This document shows, one piece after another, positions 1 through 8,272 of a DNA stretch of 64,000 nt; the first letter of the stretch is position 1; each line of letters opens with the position of its first letter. The stretch lies in contig NZ_CP036533.1 in the NCBI RefSeq assembly GCF_024585265.1, positions 7,139,001 to 7,203,000 of the forward strand, in the 5' to 3' direction. The translations under genes and the position numbers were made by a program. Below the pieces are notes generated by a model, which had not been told where the DNA came from, did not search any database, and saw only the letters and a list, made by a program, of their open reading frames with translations. Source of the DNA: Bradyrhizobium sp. WBAH42 (GTDB lineage: Bacteria > Pseudomonadota > Alphaproteobacteria > Rhizobiales > Xanthobacteraceae).

Positions 1-303
1 GTGGTGCGGTCAGCAGCGGCGCGATCACGAGGTAGTGCAGCGCCGCGCCGAGCACAGCGACCAGCAGGATGGTGAGCGGGGCAGCAACGAAATAGCTGAC
101 GCCGTAATACTGCACCATGAAATACATGCCGTACATGCCGATCATGACGAGTTCGGCGTAGCAGATCCAGGTCACATCGATGACGCCGAAGATCAGGTTG
201 AGCCCGAGCGCAAGCAGCGCCAGCACGCCGCCGAGCAGGATGCCGTTGATGACGGCCTCCAGCAGGTAGATGTCGAATACGTCCAGGAACGCCTGCATGC
301 CCA

Positions 304-304
<1 letters not shown>
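1..304 (-). CDS. livH: LivH-type branched-chain amino acid ABC permease, partial
   Basis: This is the first 101 codons of an inner-membrane permease; the rest lies beyond the left window edge. The N-terminus carries hydrophobic segments near residues 18-37, 45-62 and 72-95, with the LivH-like stretch ILLGGVLALLALGLNLIFG. The ATG shares one base with the livF stop (TGATG), so the two are translationally coupled. It follows the binding protein, LivG and LivF genes on the same strand, so it should be one of two permeases (LivM presumably follows outside). The true substrate could be another amide or amino acid, as is common for HAAT-family systems. Confidence 0.9.
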
Positions 305-1008
<704 letters not shown>

Positions 1009-1011
1009 CGC

Positions 1012-1779
1012 CTAGCCCCCTGAGCGGCGGCGCACTTCGGCGGCCGCGGCCTGCGTGGTCTCGGCGTCCGTGCCGAGATAGACCTCGATGACGCGCGGAT
1101 CGCCGGCGACCGCGCTCGGCAGGCCTTCCGAGATCTTCTCGCCGTGATCGAGCACCATGACGCGGTCGACGACGCGCATCAACACGCCCATGATGTGCTC
1201 GACCCAGATGATGGTGATGCCGAGCTCGTCGCGGATGTTGCGCAGCATGTCCGCGGCCTGATCCATCTCGGCCTCGTCGAGCCCACCGAGGCTCTCGTCG
1301 GCGAGCAATAGCTTTGGCGCGGTGGCAAGCGCCTTCGCCAGCTCGAGCTTCTTCAACCCCGCTGCGCCGAGCCCATCGACGCTGGCATGGCGGTCGGTCG
1401 GCAGGCCGACCATCGCCAGCGAGCGCTCGGCCGCCTCCTCCGCCTTGGCGCGGCTGTGGCGGCCCTGGCCGTAGAAGCCGGCAAGCGCGACGTTCTCGAA
1501 AATGCTGAGGCGACGGAACGGCCGCGGGATCTGGAAGGTCCGCCCGATGCCGCTGTTGATGATCCGGTGCGGTGCAAGGCCCGCGATCTCGTGCCCGGCG
1601 AACAGGATCGATCCGGAGGTCGGCGCCAGCGTGCCGGAGAGCATGTTGAAGATCGTGCTCTTGCCCGAGCCGTTGGGGCCGATCAGGCCGAGGATCTCGC
1701 CCTGGTCGACCCGGAACGACACGTTGTTCACGGCGGTGAAGCCGCCAAACCGCTTCACCAGTCCCCTGACTTCCAACAC
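1012..1779 (-). CDS. livG: LivG-type ABC transporter ATP-binding protein
   Basis: This 255-residue ATPase pairs with LivF. Walker A GPNGSGKS lies at residues 34-41, and Walker B is LLLADES followed by LGGLDEAE. The ABC signature is atypical: where LSGGQ is expected it reads LGAAGLKKLE, which keeps the spacing to the following AKAL helix but loses the usual serine and glycine pair. I chose a GTG start (GTG TTG GAA GTC) behind a GGAGTGCTCC ribosome-binding stretch. It is 12 bases after the binding-protein gene. Similar divergent signatures occur in some HAAT systems, so it is probably active. Confidence 0.92.
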   Translation of the reverse strand: MLEVRGLVKRFGGFTAVNNVSFRVDQGEILGLIGPNGSGKSTIFNMLSGTLAPTSGSILFAGHEIAGLAPHRIINSGIGRTFQIPRPFRRLSIFENVALAGFYGQGRHSRAKAEEAAERSLAMVGLPTDRHASVDGLGAAGLKKLELAKALATAPKLLLADESLGGLDEAEMDQAADMLRNIRDELGITIIWVEHIMGVLMRVVDRVMVLDHGEKISEGLPSAVAGDPRVIEVYLGTDAETTQAAAAEVRRRSGG

Positions 1780-1791
1780 CGGAGCACTCCG

Positions 1792-3114
1792 CTACTGGTT
1801 GCTGTAGGTGGTGCCCTTCGGTAGCGGCAGCACAGCCTCGCGCTGCGCCTGGCTCTTGGGCCACACCACATAGGACTTGTCGTCGACGTATTGGATCACG
1901 ACCGGGAACGAGCGCTCGTTCTGGCCGGCCATTGGCGAGCCCTCGCCGTGGAATTTGACGCCGAAGCCGAGCATGGTGCCGCCTTCGGGTATGTCGGTGT
2001 CCAGTGCTGCCTTGCGCAGCGAGTCGGGATCGACGCCGCCATATTTCTTGATTGCGCGCGGCAGCACGTCGGTGAGGAACAAGTAGGTATTGGACGCAGC
2101 CATGCCGACATGGGCCGAACGGATTGCGACGCCCGGCTTGCGCTTGTCGAACTCCTCGCCAACCGCCTTGATCACCGGCGGCAGCTTCGGATCCATGGTC
2201 TTCTGGTTGGCGAGCCAGATCGAGATCGGATCGGTGTTGAAGACGTAGTTGGCATCGGCGCCCAGGCCTTCCTTCAGCTTCTCATAGACCCCGTAGCCGG
2301 CGCCATGTCCTACCAGTGCGCCGAACTTCAGCCCCTGCTCGCGGGCTTGCCGGAGCAACAGGGTGATGTCGGGATTGTAGCCGGTATGGAAGACCACATC
2401 CGGCTTGGCCCGCTTCAGCTTGGTGACCAGCGCAGACAAATCCGGTGCCGTCGCCGAATAGCCCTCTCTGAGCACGATGTTGAAACCGGCCTTCTTGGCG
2501 CCGGCCTCGTTGCCTTTGGCAACGTCGACGCCGTAGGCGCCGTCCTCGTGGATGATGGCGACCCGCAGGTCCTTCGGGTCCTTGCCCAACTTTTCCTTCG
2601 CGTTCTGCGCGATGAAGTCCATCGTCATCATGCCGAACTGATCGCCGGAGGCCTGCGGGCGAAACACGTATTTGTAGTTCTTGTTCTCCAGCACCGCCGA
2701 CGAAATGCAGGTCGTGATCCACATGAACTTCTTCAGCTGCTCGACGCGCGCTGCCACCGGCACGCATTGCGCCGAGGAGAAGAAGCCGAGCAGCATGTCG
2801 ACCTTTTCCTGCTCGATCAAACGGATCGCTTCGTTGATGGCGACGTCCGGCTTGCTCTGAGCATCGGCATAGATCGCCTCGATCTTGTAGCCTTCGACGT
2901 CCTTCGCGCTGTACTGATCCAGCATGATCCTTGCGCCGGTATATTGCAGCTCCGAACCGCCGCCGGCGAGCGGACCCGTCAGATCATAGATGACGCCGAT
3001 CTTGAGCTTCTTCTCTTGAGCCTTGTCTTGGGCCTCGGCAGACACCGCCAAGCCCGTCGCTGATATCGCGACCAACAGCCCACGTACCAAGCGGGCAGCC
3101 ATGCGCAGGCGCAT
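1792..3114 (-). CDS. Periplasmic substrate-binding protein, branched-chain amino acid (HAAT) type
   Basis: This 440-residue type-I periplasmic binding protein captures the solute for the LivGFH system downstream. A Sec signal peptide covers about residues 1-28 (hydrophobic GLLVAISATGLAVS, then AEAQ). The mature part begins KLKIGVIYDLTGPLAGGGSE, the typical Leu/Ile/Val-binding opening. The start is the ATG at 3114 because AGGGAGG lies 5 bases upstream; a longer frame upstream lacks such a site. It is the promoter-proximal gene of the operon. Ligand identity (amino acid, amide, urea or aromatic acid) cannot be read from the sequence. Confidence 0.93.
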   Translation of the reverse strand: MRLRMAARLVRGLLVAISATGLAVSAEAQDKAQEKKLKIGVIYDLTGPLAGGGSELQYTGARIMLDQYSAKDVEGYKIEAIYADAQSKPDVAINEAIRLIEQEKVDMLLGFFSSAQCVPVAARVEQLKKFMWITTCISSAVLENKNYKYVFRPQASGDQFGMMTMDFIAQNAKEKLGKDPKDLRVAIIHEDGAYGVDVAKGNEAGAKKAGFNIVLREGYSATAPDLSALVTKLKRAKPDVVFHTGYNPDITLLLRQAREQGLKFGALVGHGAGYGVYEKLKEGLGADANYVFNTDPISIWLANQKTMDPKLPPVIKAVGEEFDKRKPGVAIRSAHVGMAASNTYLFLTDVLPRAIKKYGGVDPDSLRKAALDTDIPEGGTMLGFGVKFHGEGSPMAGQNERSFPVVIQYVDDKSYVVWPKSQAQREAVLPLPKGTTYSNQ

Positions 3115-3207
3115 CAAAACCTCCCTGGACCATTGTGCATTGCATTCTTGGTGCAATTTCTTCGGCCCATCACATGGGCTGCGCGCGGCGATGTCAAGCC
3201 TCGCGCG

Positions 3208-3912
3208 TTAGCGCGCTGCGCACTGCTGCTCGATGAAGGCCGTGACAAATCGCGGCATGGACGGCCTGAGATCGCTGGTCCCGCGCACGAGATGAATGGC
3301 CGACAGCTCCGGCTCGGTCTCGCGCGCAAGGTTGGCTTCGATCCGGGCGCGGGCCACATCGCCCGGCATGTCCAGGTTGATGACCTGCAGCATCGCGATC
3401 GTGGGGCCGGTGACCACGCAATGCCAGCCCGGCTCGATCCGATAGTCGGCCGCGGTCAGGCCGGTCTCCTCTCCGAGCTCGCGGACGACGCTGCCGGGAA
3501 TGTCGAGCGCGCCGTTCCTGACGTCGTCGAGATCAGGCGTTCCCGAGGGGAAATAGATGCGGCCAGCATTGGCGGTGTGGGGCGCCATCTCGCCCATGAT
3601 GAAGGCGCCGTCGGAGGCGCGCAACGCCCCCATGCCAAAGCCGTTGAACACGGCCTTGTCGGGAAAGCCCCAGTCGCGCCAGGCGAGGAAGCTTGCGAAA
3701 TCGGTCTCGAAATAGGTCGCCGTCAGATGGCCGTCGTTGAACACGGCGTCGCGCCCGAGCAGGACGCGGCCGTTCCAGATTTTCGGCCGCTCGCGCTGCT
3801 TCTCGGCGAAATGCGCCGCGATCTCGGCGCGCCGTTCCTCGGCGAACGGCCACACGATCGGCCGCACCGCAAGATCAAGCGTCGCGACGCGATGAATGAT
3901 TGGTGACGTCAT
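3208..3912 (-). CDS. Nudix hydrolase family protein
   Basis: This 234-residue protein carries the catalytic half of a Nudix box, RELGEETGL, in the C-terminal part; the upstream Gly and Glu of the consensus G-x5-E-x7-REUxEExGU are not recognisable. Nudix enzymes hydrolyse nucleoside diphosphates linked to another group; the substrate here is unknown. The ATG at 3912 begins MTSPIIHRVATLDL; the upstream extension of the frame is low-complexity Arg/Ser/Pro and overlaps the neighbouring gene, so it is rejected. It stands between two ABC binding-protein genes and has no obvious functional link to them. Confidence 0.8.
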   Translation of the reverse strand: MTSPIIHRVATLDLAVRPIVWPFAEERRAEIAAHFAEKQRERPKIWNGRVLLGRDAVFNDGHLTATYFETDFASFLAWRDWGFPDKAVFNGFGMGALRASDGAFIMGEMAPHTANAGRIYFPSGTPDLDDVRNGALDIPGSVVRELGEETGLTAADYRIEPGWHCVVTGPTIAMLQVINLDMPGDVARARIEANLARETEPELSAIHLVRGTSDLRPSMPRFVTAFIEQQCAAR

Positions 3913-3940
3913 GACGCCTGATACCACGCCTTCGCGCCGG

Positions 3941-4966
3941 CTATTTGGCGCTTCCCGTGGTCTTCTTGGCCTGCTCGACGAATTTGTTGGTGAAGGTCTT
4001 GCTGACGTCGATCTTGGCGTTCGCCACCTCGGGCGAGCCGACACTGAACACCGCAAGCACGGCGTCGGCGCCCTTCGGGTCCATCTTGCCGGTCTCGGAA
4101 TACATCGGGATCGTGTTCTTCAGTGCGGCAAGATAGAGATCCTTGTTCTTGCCGACGGTCTCCTCCGGCATTTTCGCCATGATCTCCTCGGGCGTATGCG
4201 AATGGATCCAGGCGAGCGTAGCGACGATCGCATTGGTGAGCGCCTGTGCCTCCTTCTCGTGACTGTTGACCCAGGCCGCGGTCGAATACAGCGCGCCGCC
4301 CGGATATTCGCCGCCGAAGGTCTCCAGCGTATCCTTCTGGGTGCGGGTGTCCGAGAGAATGCGCAGATCCTTGTGGCTGCCCTGCAGCACGGTCACGGAC
4401 GGATCGAGCATCACCGCCGCGTCGATCTGGCCCTGCTCCATCGCGGCCACCGCAGTGGCGCCGAGGCCGACGCCAATCACGGCGGCACTGGTGGGATCGA
4501 GCCCGTTCTTCTTGAGCATGTATTTCAGGAAGAAGTCGGTGGAGGAGCCGGGCGCACTGACGCCGACCTTCTTGCCGGCGAGATCCTTGACCGACTTGAT
4601 GTCGTTGGTGCGCGAGGGCGCGACCACCAGCACGAGGCCGGGATAGCGGTCATAGACCACGAAGGACTGCAGCTCCTGCTTCTTGGCGGCGAGATTGACA
4701 CAATGGTCGAAATAGCCGGAGACCACGTCGGCGCTGCCGCCGAGAACGGCTTTCAGCGCGTCCGAACCGCCCTTGAGGTCGACCAGCTCGACATTGACGC
4801 CGGCCTTGTCGTATTCGCCGAGCTGCCTGGCCAGCACCGTCGGCAGATAACATAGGCAGGAGCCGCCGCCGACCGCGATGGTGACTTTGCTTTGCGCCGC
4901 GGCAAACGAGGTGGTGAGCGTCAGCGCGAGCAGCGCGCCCGCGAGCCTAGCAATCGTGTTCTTCAT
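3941..4966 (-). CDS. ABC transporter substrate-binding protein, SsuA/NrtA/ThiY (NMT1-like) type
   Basis: This 341-residue periplasmic protein has a signal peptide at about 1-24 (GALLALTLTTSFAAAQ) followed by the NMT1/SsuA-like pattern KVTIAVGGGSCLCYLPTVLA and ADVVSGYFDH. The family binds sulfonates, nitrate, taurine, pyrimidine precursors or aromatic acids. ATG 4966 is preceded by GGAGG in AACGGAGGAAACC, which fixes the start. Its permease and ATPase are most likely the genes at 5604-7210 on the same strand, but a cupin gene on the opposite strand intervenes, so this gene must have its own promoter in the 137-base divergent gap. Confidence 0.9.
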   Translation of the reverse strand: MKNTIARLAGALLALTLTTSFAAAQSKVTIAVGGGSCLCYLPTVLARQLGEYDKAGVNVELVDLKGGSDALKAVLGGSADVVSGYFDHCVNLAAKKQELQSFVVYDRYPGLVLVVAPSRTNDIKSVKDLAGKKVGVSAPGSSTDFFLKYMLKKNGLDPTSAAVIGVGLGATAVAAMEQGQIDAAVMLDPSVTVLQGSHKDLRILSDTRTQKDTLETFGGEYPGGALYSTAAWVNSHEKEAQALTNAIVATLAWIHSHTPEEIMAKMPEETVGKNKDLYLAALKNTIPMYSETGKMDPKGADAVLAVFSVGSPEVANAKIDVSKTFTNKFVEQAKKTTGSAK

Positions 4967-5103
4967 TGGTTTCCTCCGTTCGGCCGGCGGCACCATAGAG
5001 CAGCGAGGCTGGCTTGAGAAGCACTGCCTGAGCGGGCTGGCCATCAGCCCTTCGGCGCAATAGCATGCCCAAACAAGAACAATTCCTGATAGGGAGATCA
5101 TCC

Positions 5104-5553
5104 ATGAATCGCCTTGCAGCCAGCCTGTCGATCGCCGCCGCCTTTGCCGCCGGATGCGGCGCCACCCACCTGCTCCGGCCGGCGCTCGCCGCCGAGAATA
5201 TCACCGCGCAGCTCATCCACACCGGCGAGATGGAGGGCGATGCGCTCGGGCCCGCCAACGCGGTCGGCTACCGCTCCAAGATGTTCGCGAGCGCGGATGG
5301 CGCCACCGTCTCGATCCAGGTCGGCAACGTGCCCAAGCACCTGCATCCCAACACCAACGAGATCCAGTACATCCTGGACGGCACCGGCACGATCTGGCTT
5401 GGCGACAAGGAGGTGACGGTGAAGCCCGGCGACCTCGTCATCATCCCCAAGGGCACGCCGCATGGCGGCACCAAGCCGATCAGCGGCCAAGTCAAGGCGA
5501 TCGCGATCAAGACGCCGCCGCAAGCTCCTGACGACACCAAGCTGCTGGATTGA
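5104..5553 (+). CDS. Exported cupin-domain protein
   Basis: This 149-residue protein has an N-terminal hydrophobic signal (about 1-29, ending RPALAAE) and one small beta-barrel cupin domain. Cupin motif 1 is seen as HLHPNTNEIQYILDGTG (His, His, Glu metal ligands) and motif 2 as PGDLVIIPKGTPHGG. The start is set by AGGGAG 7 bases upstream. It is divergent from the SsuA-like binding-protein gene and convergent with its permease gene, so it may act on the same periplasmic substrate; that is inference. The exact reaction is unknown; it could equally be a metal-bound oxygenase or a sugar or ligand binder. Confidence 0.82.
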   Translation: MNRLAASLSIAAAFAAGCGATHLLRPALAAENITAQLIHTGEMEGDALGPANAVGYRSKMFASADGATVSIQVGNVPKHLHPNTNEIQYILDGTGTIWLGDKEVTVKPGDLVIIPKGTPHGGTKPISGQVKAIAIKTPPQAPDDTKLLD

Positions 5554-5562
5554 ACTCTTGCG

Positions 5563-5596
5563 TTCACCTCTCCCTCTTGCTTGCGGGAGAGGTGAA
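5563..5596. repeat. Inverted repeat between convergent genes; possible bidirectional terminator
   Basis: TTCACCTCTCC (5563-5573) and GGAGAGGTGAA (5586-5596) form a perfect 11-bp stem with a 12-base loop, exactly between the cupin stop and the permease stop. The loop and arm sequence resembles the CTCTCCCGCTTGCGGGAGAG core at 42.6 kb, so it looks like a short member of the same palindromic family serving as a transcription end. Confidence 0.65.
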
Positions 5597-5603
5597 CTCG
5601 CGC

Positions 5604-6392
5604 CTAGCCCCTCCCATCCAACGCGGTCGGCCGCCACACCAGGAGCCGCCGCTCCACCAGCGTGACGCCGAAGTCGATCAGGATGACGAAGGCGGACAGC
5701 ACGAACATGCCGGCGAACACGCCGGCGACGTCGAACACGCCCTCGGCCTGCTGGATCAGGTATCCGAGCCCGGCCGCCGACCCCAGATATTCGCCGACCA
5801 CCGCACCGACCACGGCGAAGCCGACCGAGGTGTGCAGCGAGGAGAACATCCAGGACAGGGCCGACGGCCAATAGACATGCTGCATCAGCTGCCGCTCACT
5901 CATCCCGAGCATGCGTCCGTTGTCGAGCACGGTCCGGCTGACCTCCTTGACGCCCTGATAGACGTTGAAGAACACGATGAAGAACACCAAGGTGACGCCG
6001 AGCGCGACCTTGGACCAGATGCCGAGCCCAAGCCACAGCGCGAAGATCGGCGCCAGCACCACGCGCGGCAGTGCGTTGACCATCTTCACATAGGGGTCGA
6101 ACACCGCGGCGACCAGCGGCTGGCGCGCGAACCAGAAGCCGACCAGGACCCCGCCGAGCGATCCGATCACGAAGGCGAGGATCGATTCCGTAAGCGTGAT
6201 GCCGAGATGCTTCCAGATCACGCCGGAGGCGAACCATTTCACGATCTGGCTGAACACGTCGAACGGGTTGGAGAAGAAGAACGGCGGCAGCAGGATCTTG
6301 CCGAACACGGGCACGGTCGATAGCACCTGCCACAGCACGACGCCGACGACCGCGACCAGGACCTGCAGCGCAAACAGCATCGGGCGCGACAT
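5604..6392 (-). CDS. ABC transporter permease, SsuC/NrtB-like
   Basis: This 262-residue inner-membrane protein has about six hydrophobic segments (first at residues 5-25) and a BPD-type EAA loop near RTVLDNGRMLGMSERQLMQ, which docks on the ATPase. Its ATG overlaps the ATPase stop by one base (TGATG), showing coupling to the gene at 6392-7210. Together with the SsuA-like binding protein at 3941-4966 it completes an importer for a sulfonate, nitrate, taurine or aromatic anion. Substrate cannot be decided from sequence. Confidence 0.92.
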   Translation of the reverse strand: MSRPMLFALQVLVAVVGVVLWQVLSTVPVFGKILLPPFFFSNPFDVFSQIVKWFASGVIWKHLGITLTESILAFVIGSLGGVLVGFWFARQPLVAAVFDPYVKMVNALPRVVLAPIFALWLGLGIWSKVALGVTLVFFIVFFNVYQGVKEVSRTVLDNGRMLGMSERQLMQHVYWPSALSWMFSSLHTSVGFAVVGAVVGEYLGSAAGLGYLIQQAEGVFDVAGVFAGMFVLSAFVILIDFGVTLVERRLLVWRPTALDGRG

Positions 6393-7210
6393 CAGACCGC
6401 CTCCGCCGCCTGGGTGGACTGGGCATAGCCCTTCATCACCTCGTCCTTCAGCACGCCCCAGATCTCGCGGTGGAGCGCATGGAATTCCTTGTCGAGGCGC
6501 ACCTCGAAGATGTCGCGCGGACGGGCCAAGCTGACGCGCCAGTCGCCGATGATGCGCGAGGACGGTCCCGCCGACATGATCACGACTCGGTCGGCGAGCG
6601 CGATCGCCTCTTCCAGATCATGGGTGACGAACAGCACCGCCTTGCGGTCGGCATTCCACAGGTCGAGCAGCAGATTGCCCATCACCTGGCGCGTCTGCGC
6701 ATCGAGCGGTCCGAACGGCTCGTCCATCAAGAGGATCTTCGGATCGCGGATCAGCACCTGCGCCAGCGCCACGCGCTTGCGCTGCCCGCCGGAGAGCATG
6801 TGCGGATAGCGGTTCGCGAAGGCGCCGAGGCCGACGGAGGTCAGCCATTTCTGCGCCTGCGGCAAGGCTTCAGCGCGCGGCGTGCCCTTGATCTCGAGCC
6901 CGATCGCGACATTGTCGAGCGCGGTCTTCCAGGGGAACAGCGCATCAGCCTGGAACAAATAGCCGGCATCCCGATTCAGCCCCGCCAGCGGCTGATCGAA
7001 AATCCTGACACGGCCGCCGGCTGGCTTGAGCAGGCCGGCGGCGACGTTCAGCAGCGTCGATTTTCCGCACCCTGTGGGTCCGACAATGGCGACGAACTCA
7101 CCCTGTGCCACCGCGAGATGAGCCTTCTCCACTGCCGTGTAGACCCGCCCGTCTCCCAGGCGGAACGCAACCTTGGTATCTTCCAGCGCCACTGCTGTGG
7201 GCGTCGTCAT
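6392..7210 (-). CDS. ABC transporter ATP-binding protein, SsuB/TauB-like
   Basis: This 272-residue ATPase has Walker A GPTGCGKS at residues 44-51, signature LSGGQ at 139-143 and Walker B ILLMDEP at 159-165; DAGYLFQADALFPW is the Q-loop region seen in SsuB/TauB/NrtD proteins. The ATG at 7210 follows GGAGGAA with 5-base spacing. It is first in a two-gene operon with the permease and is divergent from the OpuC-like operon, with a palindromic element in the shared 279-base gap. Confidence 0.93.
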   Translation of the reverse strand: MTTPTAVALEDTKVAFRLGDGRVYTAVEKAHLAVAQGEFVAIVGPTGCGKSTLLNVAAGLLKPAGGRVRIFDQPLAGLNRDAGYLFQADALFPWKTALDNVAIGLEIKGTPRAEALPQAQKWLTSVGLGAFANRYPHMLSGGQRKRVALAQVLIRDPKILLMDEPFGPLDAQTRQVMGNLLLDLWNADRKAVLFVTHDLEEAIALADRVVIMSAGPSSRIIGDWRVSLARPRDIFEVRLDKEFHALHREIWGVLKDEVMKGYAQSTQAAEAV

Positions 7211-7303
7211 GTGCTTCCTCCGAACTCAGGCCGATGCCTTAGCCGCTCACGCGGCCAAGTTCAATCGAGGCGCCGGGCGTGCTACGCATACCGTACTGCC
7301 GCG

Positions 7304-7470
7304 CTCTTACCCTCCCCTGGAGGGGGAGGGTCGGCTCACATGAGCGCAGCGAAATGTGAGACGGGGTGGGGTGACGGTCTTTCCACAGATGCACTGCCAA
7401 CGTGGATAGATCACCCCACCCTGCTCGCGCTTCGCGCGATCGACCCTCCCCCTCCAGGGGAGGGTAAGAG
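7304..7470. repeat. 167-bp palindromic MITE-like intergenic element
   Basis: Bases 7304-7333 and 7441-7470 are perfect 30-bp terminal inverted repeats (outer end CTCTTACCCTCCCCTGGAG). Inside, GGGTGGGGTGA (7364-7374) pairs with TCACCCCACCC (7411-7421), so the whole element folds into one long hairpin. It has no coding capacity. It lies between two divergent ATPase genes and ends 19 bases before the ATG at 7490, so the transcript of that operon starts inside or just after it. I see no clear target-site duplication. Confidence 0.85.
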
Positions 7471-7489
7471 AAGAGAGAGCACACCTGCG

Positions 7490-8272
7490 ATGTCTGCCAA
7501 GCCGGCGATCAGCTACCAGCACGTCACCAAGCGCTTCGGGTCCCTCGCAGCCGTGGACGATGTGTCGCTCGACGTCGCCGAGGGCGAGCTTGTGGCGATC
7601 GTCGGCGGCTCGGGCTCGGGCAAGACCACGCTGCTGCGGCTGGCCAACCGGCTGATCGAGACCGATAGCGGCACCATCACGGTCGAAGGCGAGGACGTGC
7701 GGAGTGTCGATCCGGTCGCGCTGCGGCGCCGGATCGGCTATGTCTTCCAGAGCGGCGGGCTGTTTCCGCATCTGAGCGTCGCCGACAATATCGGCATCAC
7801 GCCGAAGCTGCTCGGCGAGCCGGCTCCGGCAATCGGAGGGCGCATCGACGAGTTGCTGGAGCTCGTGCAACTCGACCGGGCTGCTCACCGCAACCGTCTT
7901 CCGGTGGCCCTTTCCGGCGGCGAGCGCCAGCGCGTCGGCGTGGCGCGGGCGCTCGCGGCAAGACCCCGCATCGTGCTGATGGACGAGCCGTTCGGCGCGC
8001 TCGATCCCCTCACCCGCGATGCGCTCGGTGAGGACTATCGCGCGCTGCACCGCAAGCTCGGCCTGACCACCGTGATGATCACCCACGACATGACCGAGGC
8101 GATCCTGCTCGCCGACCGCATCGCGGTGATGCGCGGCGGACGATTGCTCGCACAGGGTACGGCCGCCGAACTCGCGAGCAGCAGCGACGATTACGTGCTC
8201 GAGCTGTTGCGCACCCCGCGGCGCCAGGTCGAGCGACTGAATGCGTTGCTCCCGATGGGCGGTGCGGCATGA
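7490..8272 (+). CDS. Osmoprotectant/quaternary amine ABC transporter ATP-binding protein (OpuCA/YehX-like)
   Basis: This 260-residue ATPase shows Walker A GGSGSGKT (39-46), signature LSGGE (141-145) and Walker B IVLMDEP (161-167). The layout VSLDVAEGELVAIVGG and THDMTEAILLADRI is characteristic of OpuCA/ProV/YehX proteins, but it ends without the CBS pair found in osmosensing OpuA-type ATPases. ATG 7490 is preceded by a weak purine stretch AAGAGAGAG. Its stop overlaps the next ATG (ATGA), coupling it to the permease-binding fusion. Confidence 0.9.
   Translation: MSAKPAISYQHVTKRFGSLAAVDDVSLDVAEGELVAIVGGSGSGKTTLLRLANRLIETDSGTITVEGEDVRSVDPVALRRRIGYVFQSGGLFPHLSVADNIGITPKLLGEPAPAIGGRIDELLELVQLDRAAHRNRLPVALSGGERQRVGVARALAARPRIVLMDEPFGALDPLTRDALGEDYRALHRKLGLTTVMITHDMTEAILLADRIAVMRGGRLLAQGTAAELASSSDDYVLELLRTPRRQVERLNALLPMGGAA

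Noticed and set aside
6470..7489. N-terminal 340-codon extension of the OpuCA-like gene
   Set aside because: The extension is antisense to the SsuB-like ATPase and crosses the palindromic element; the ATPase fold starts cleanly at ATG 7490.
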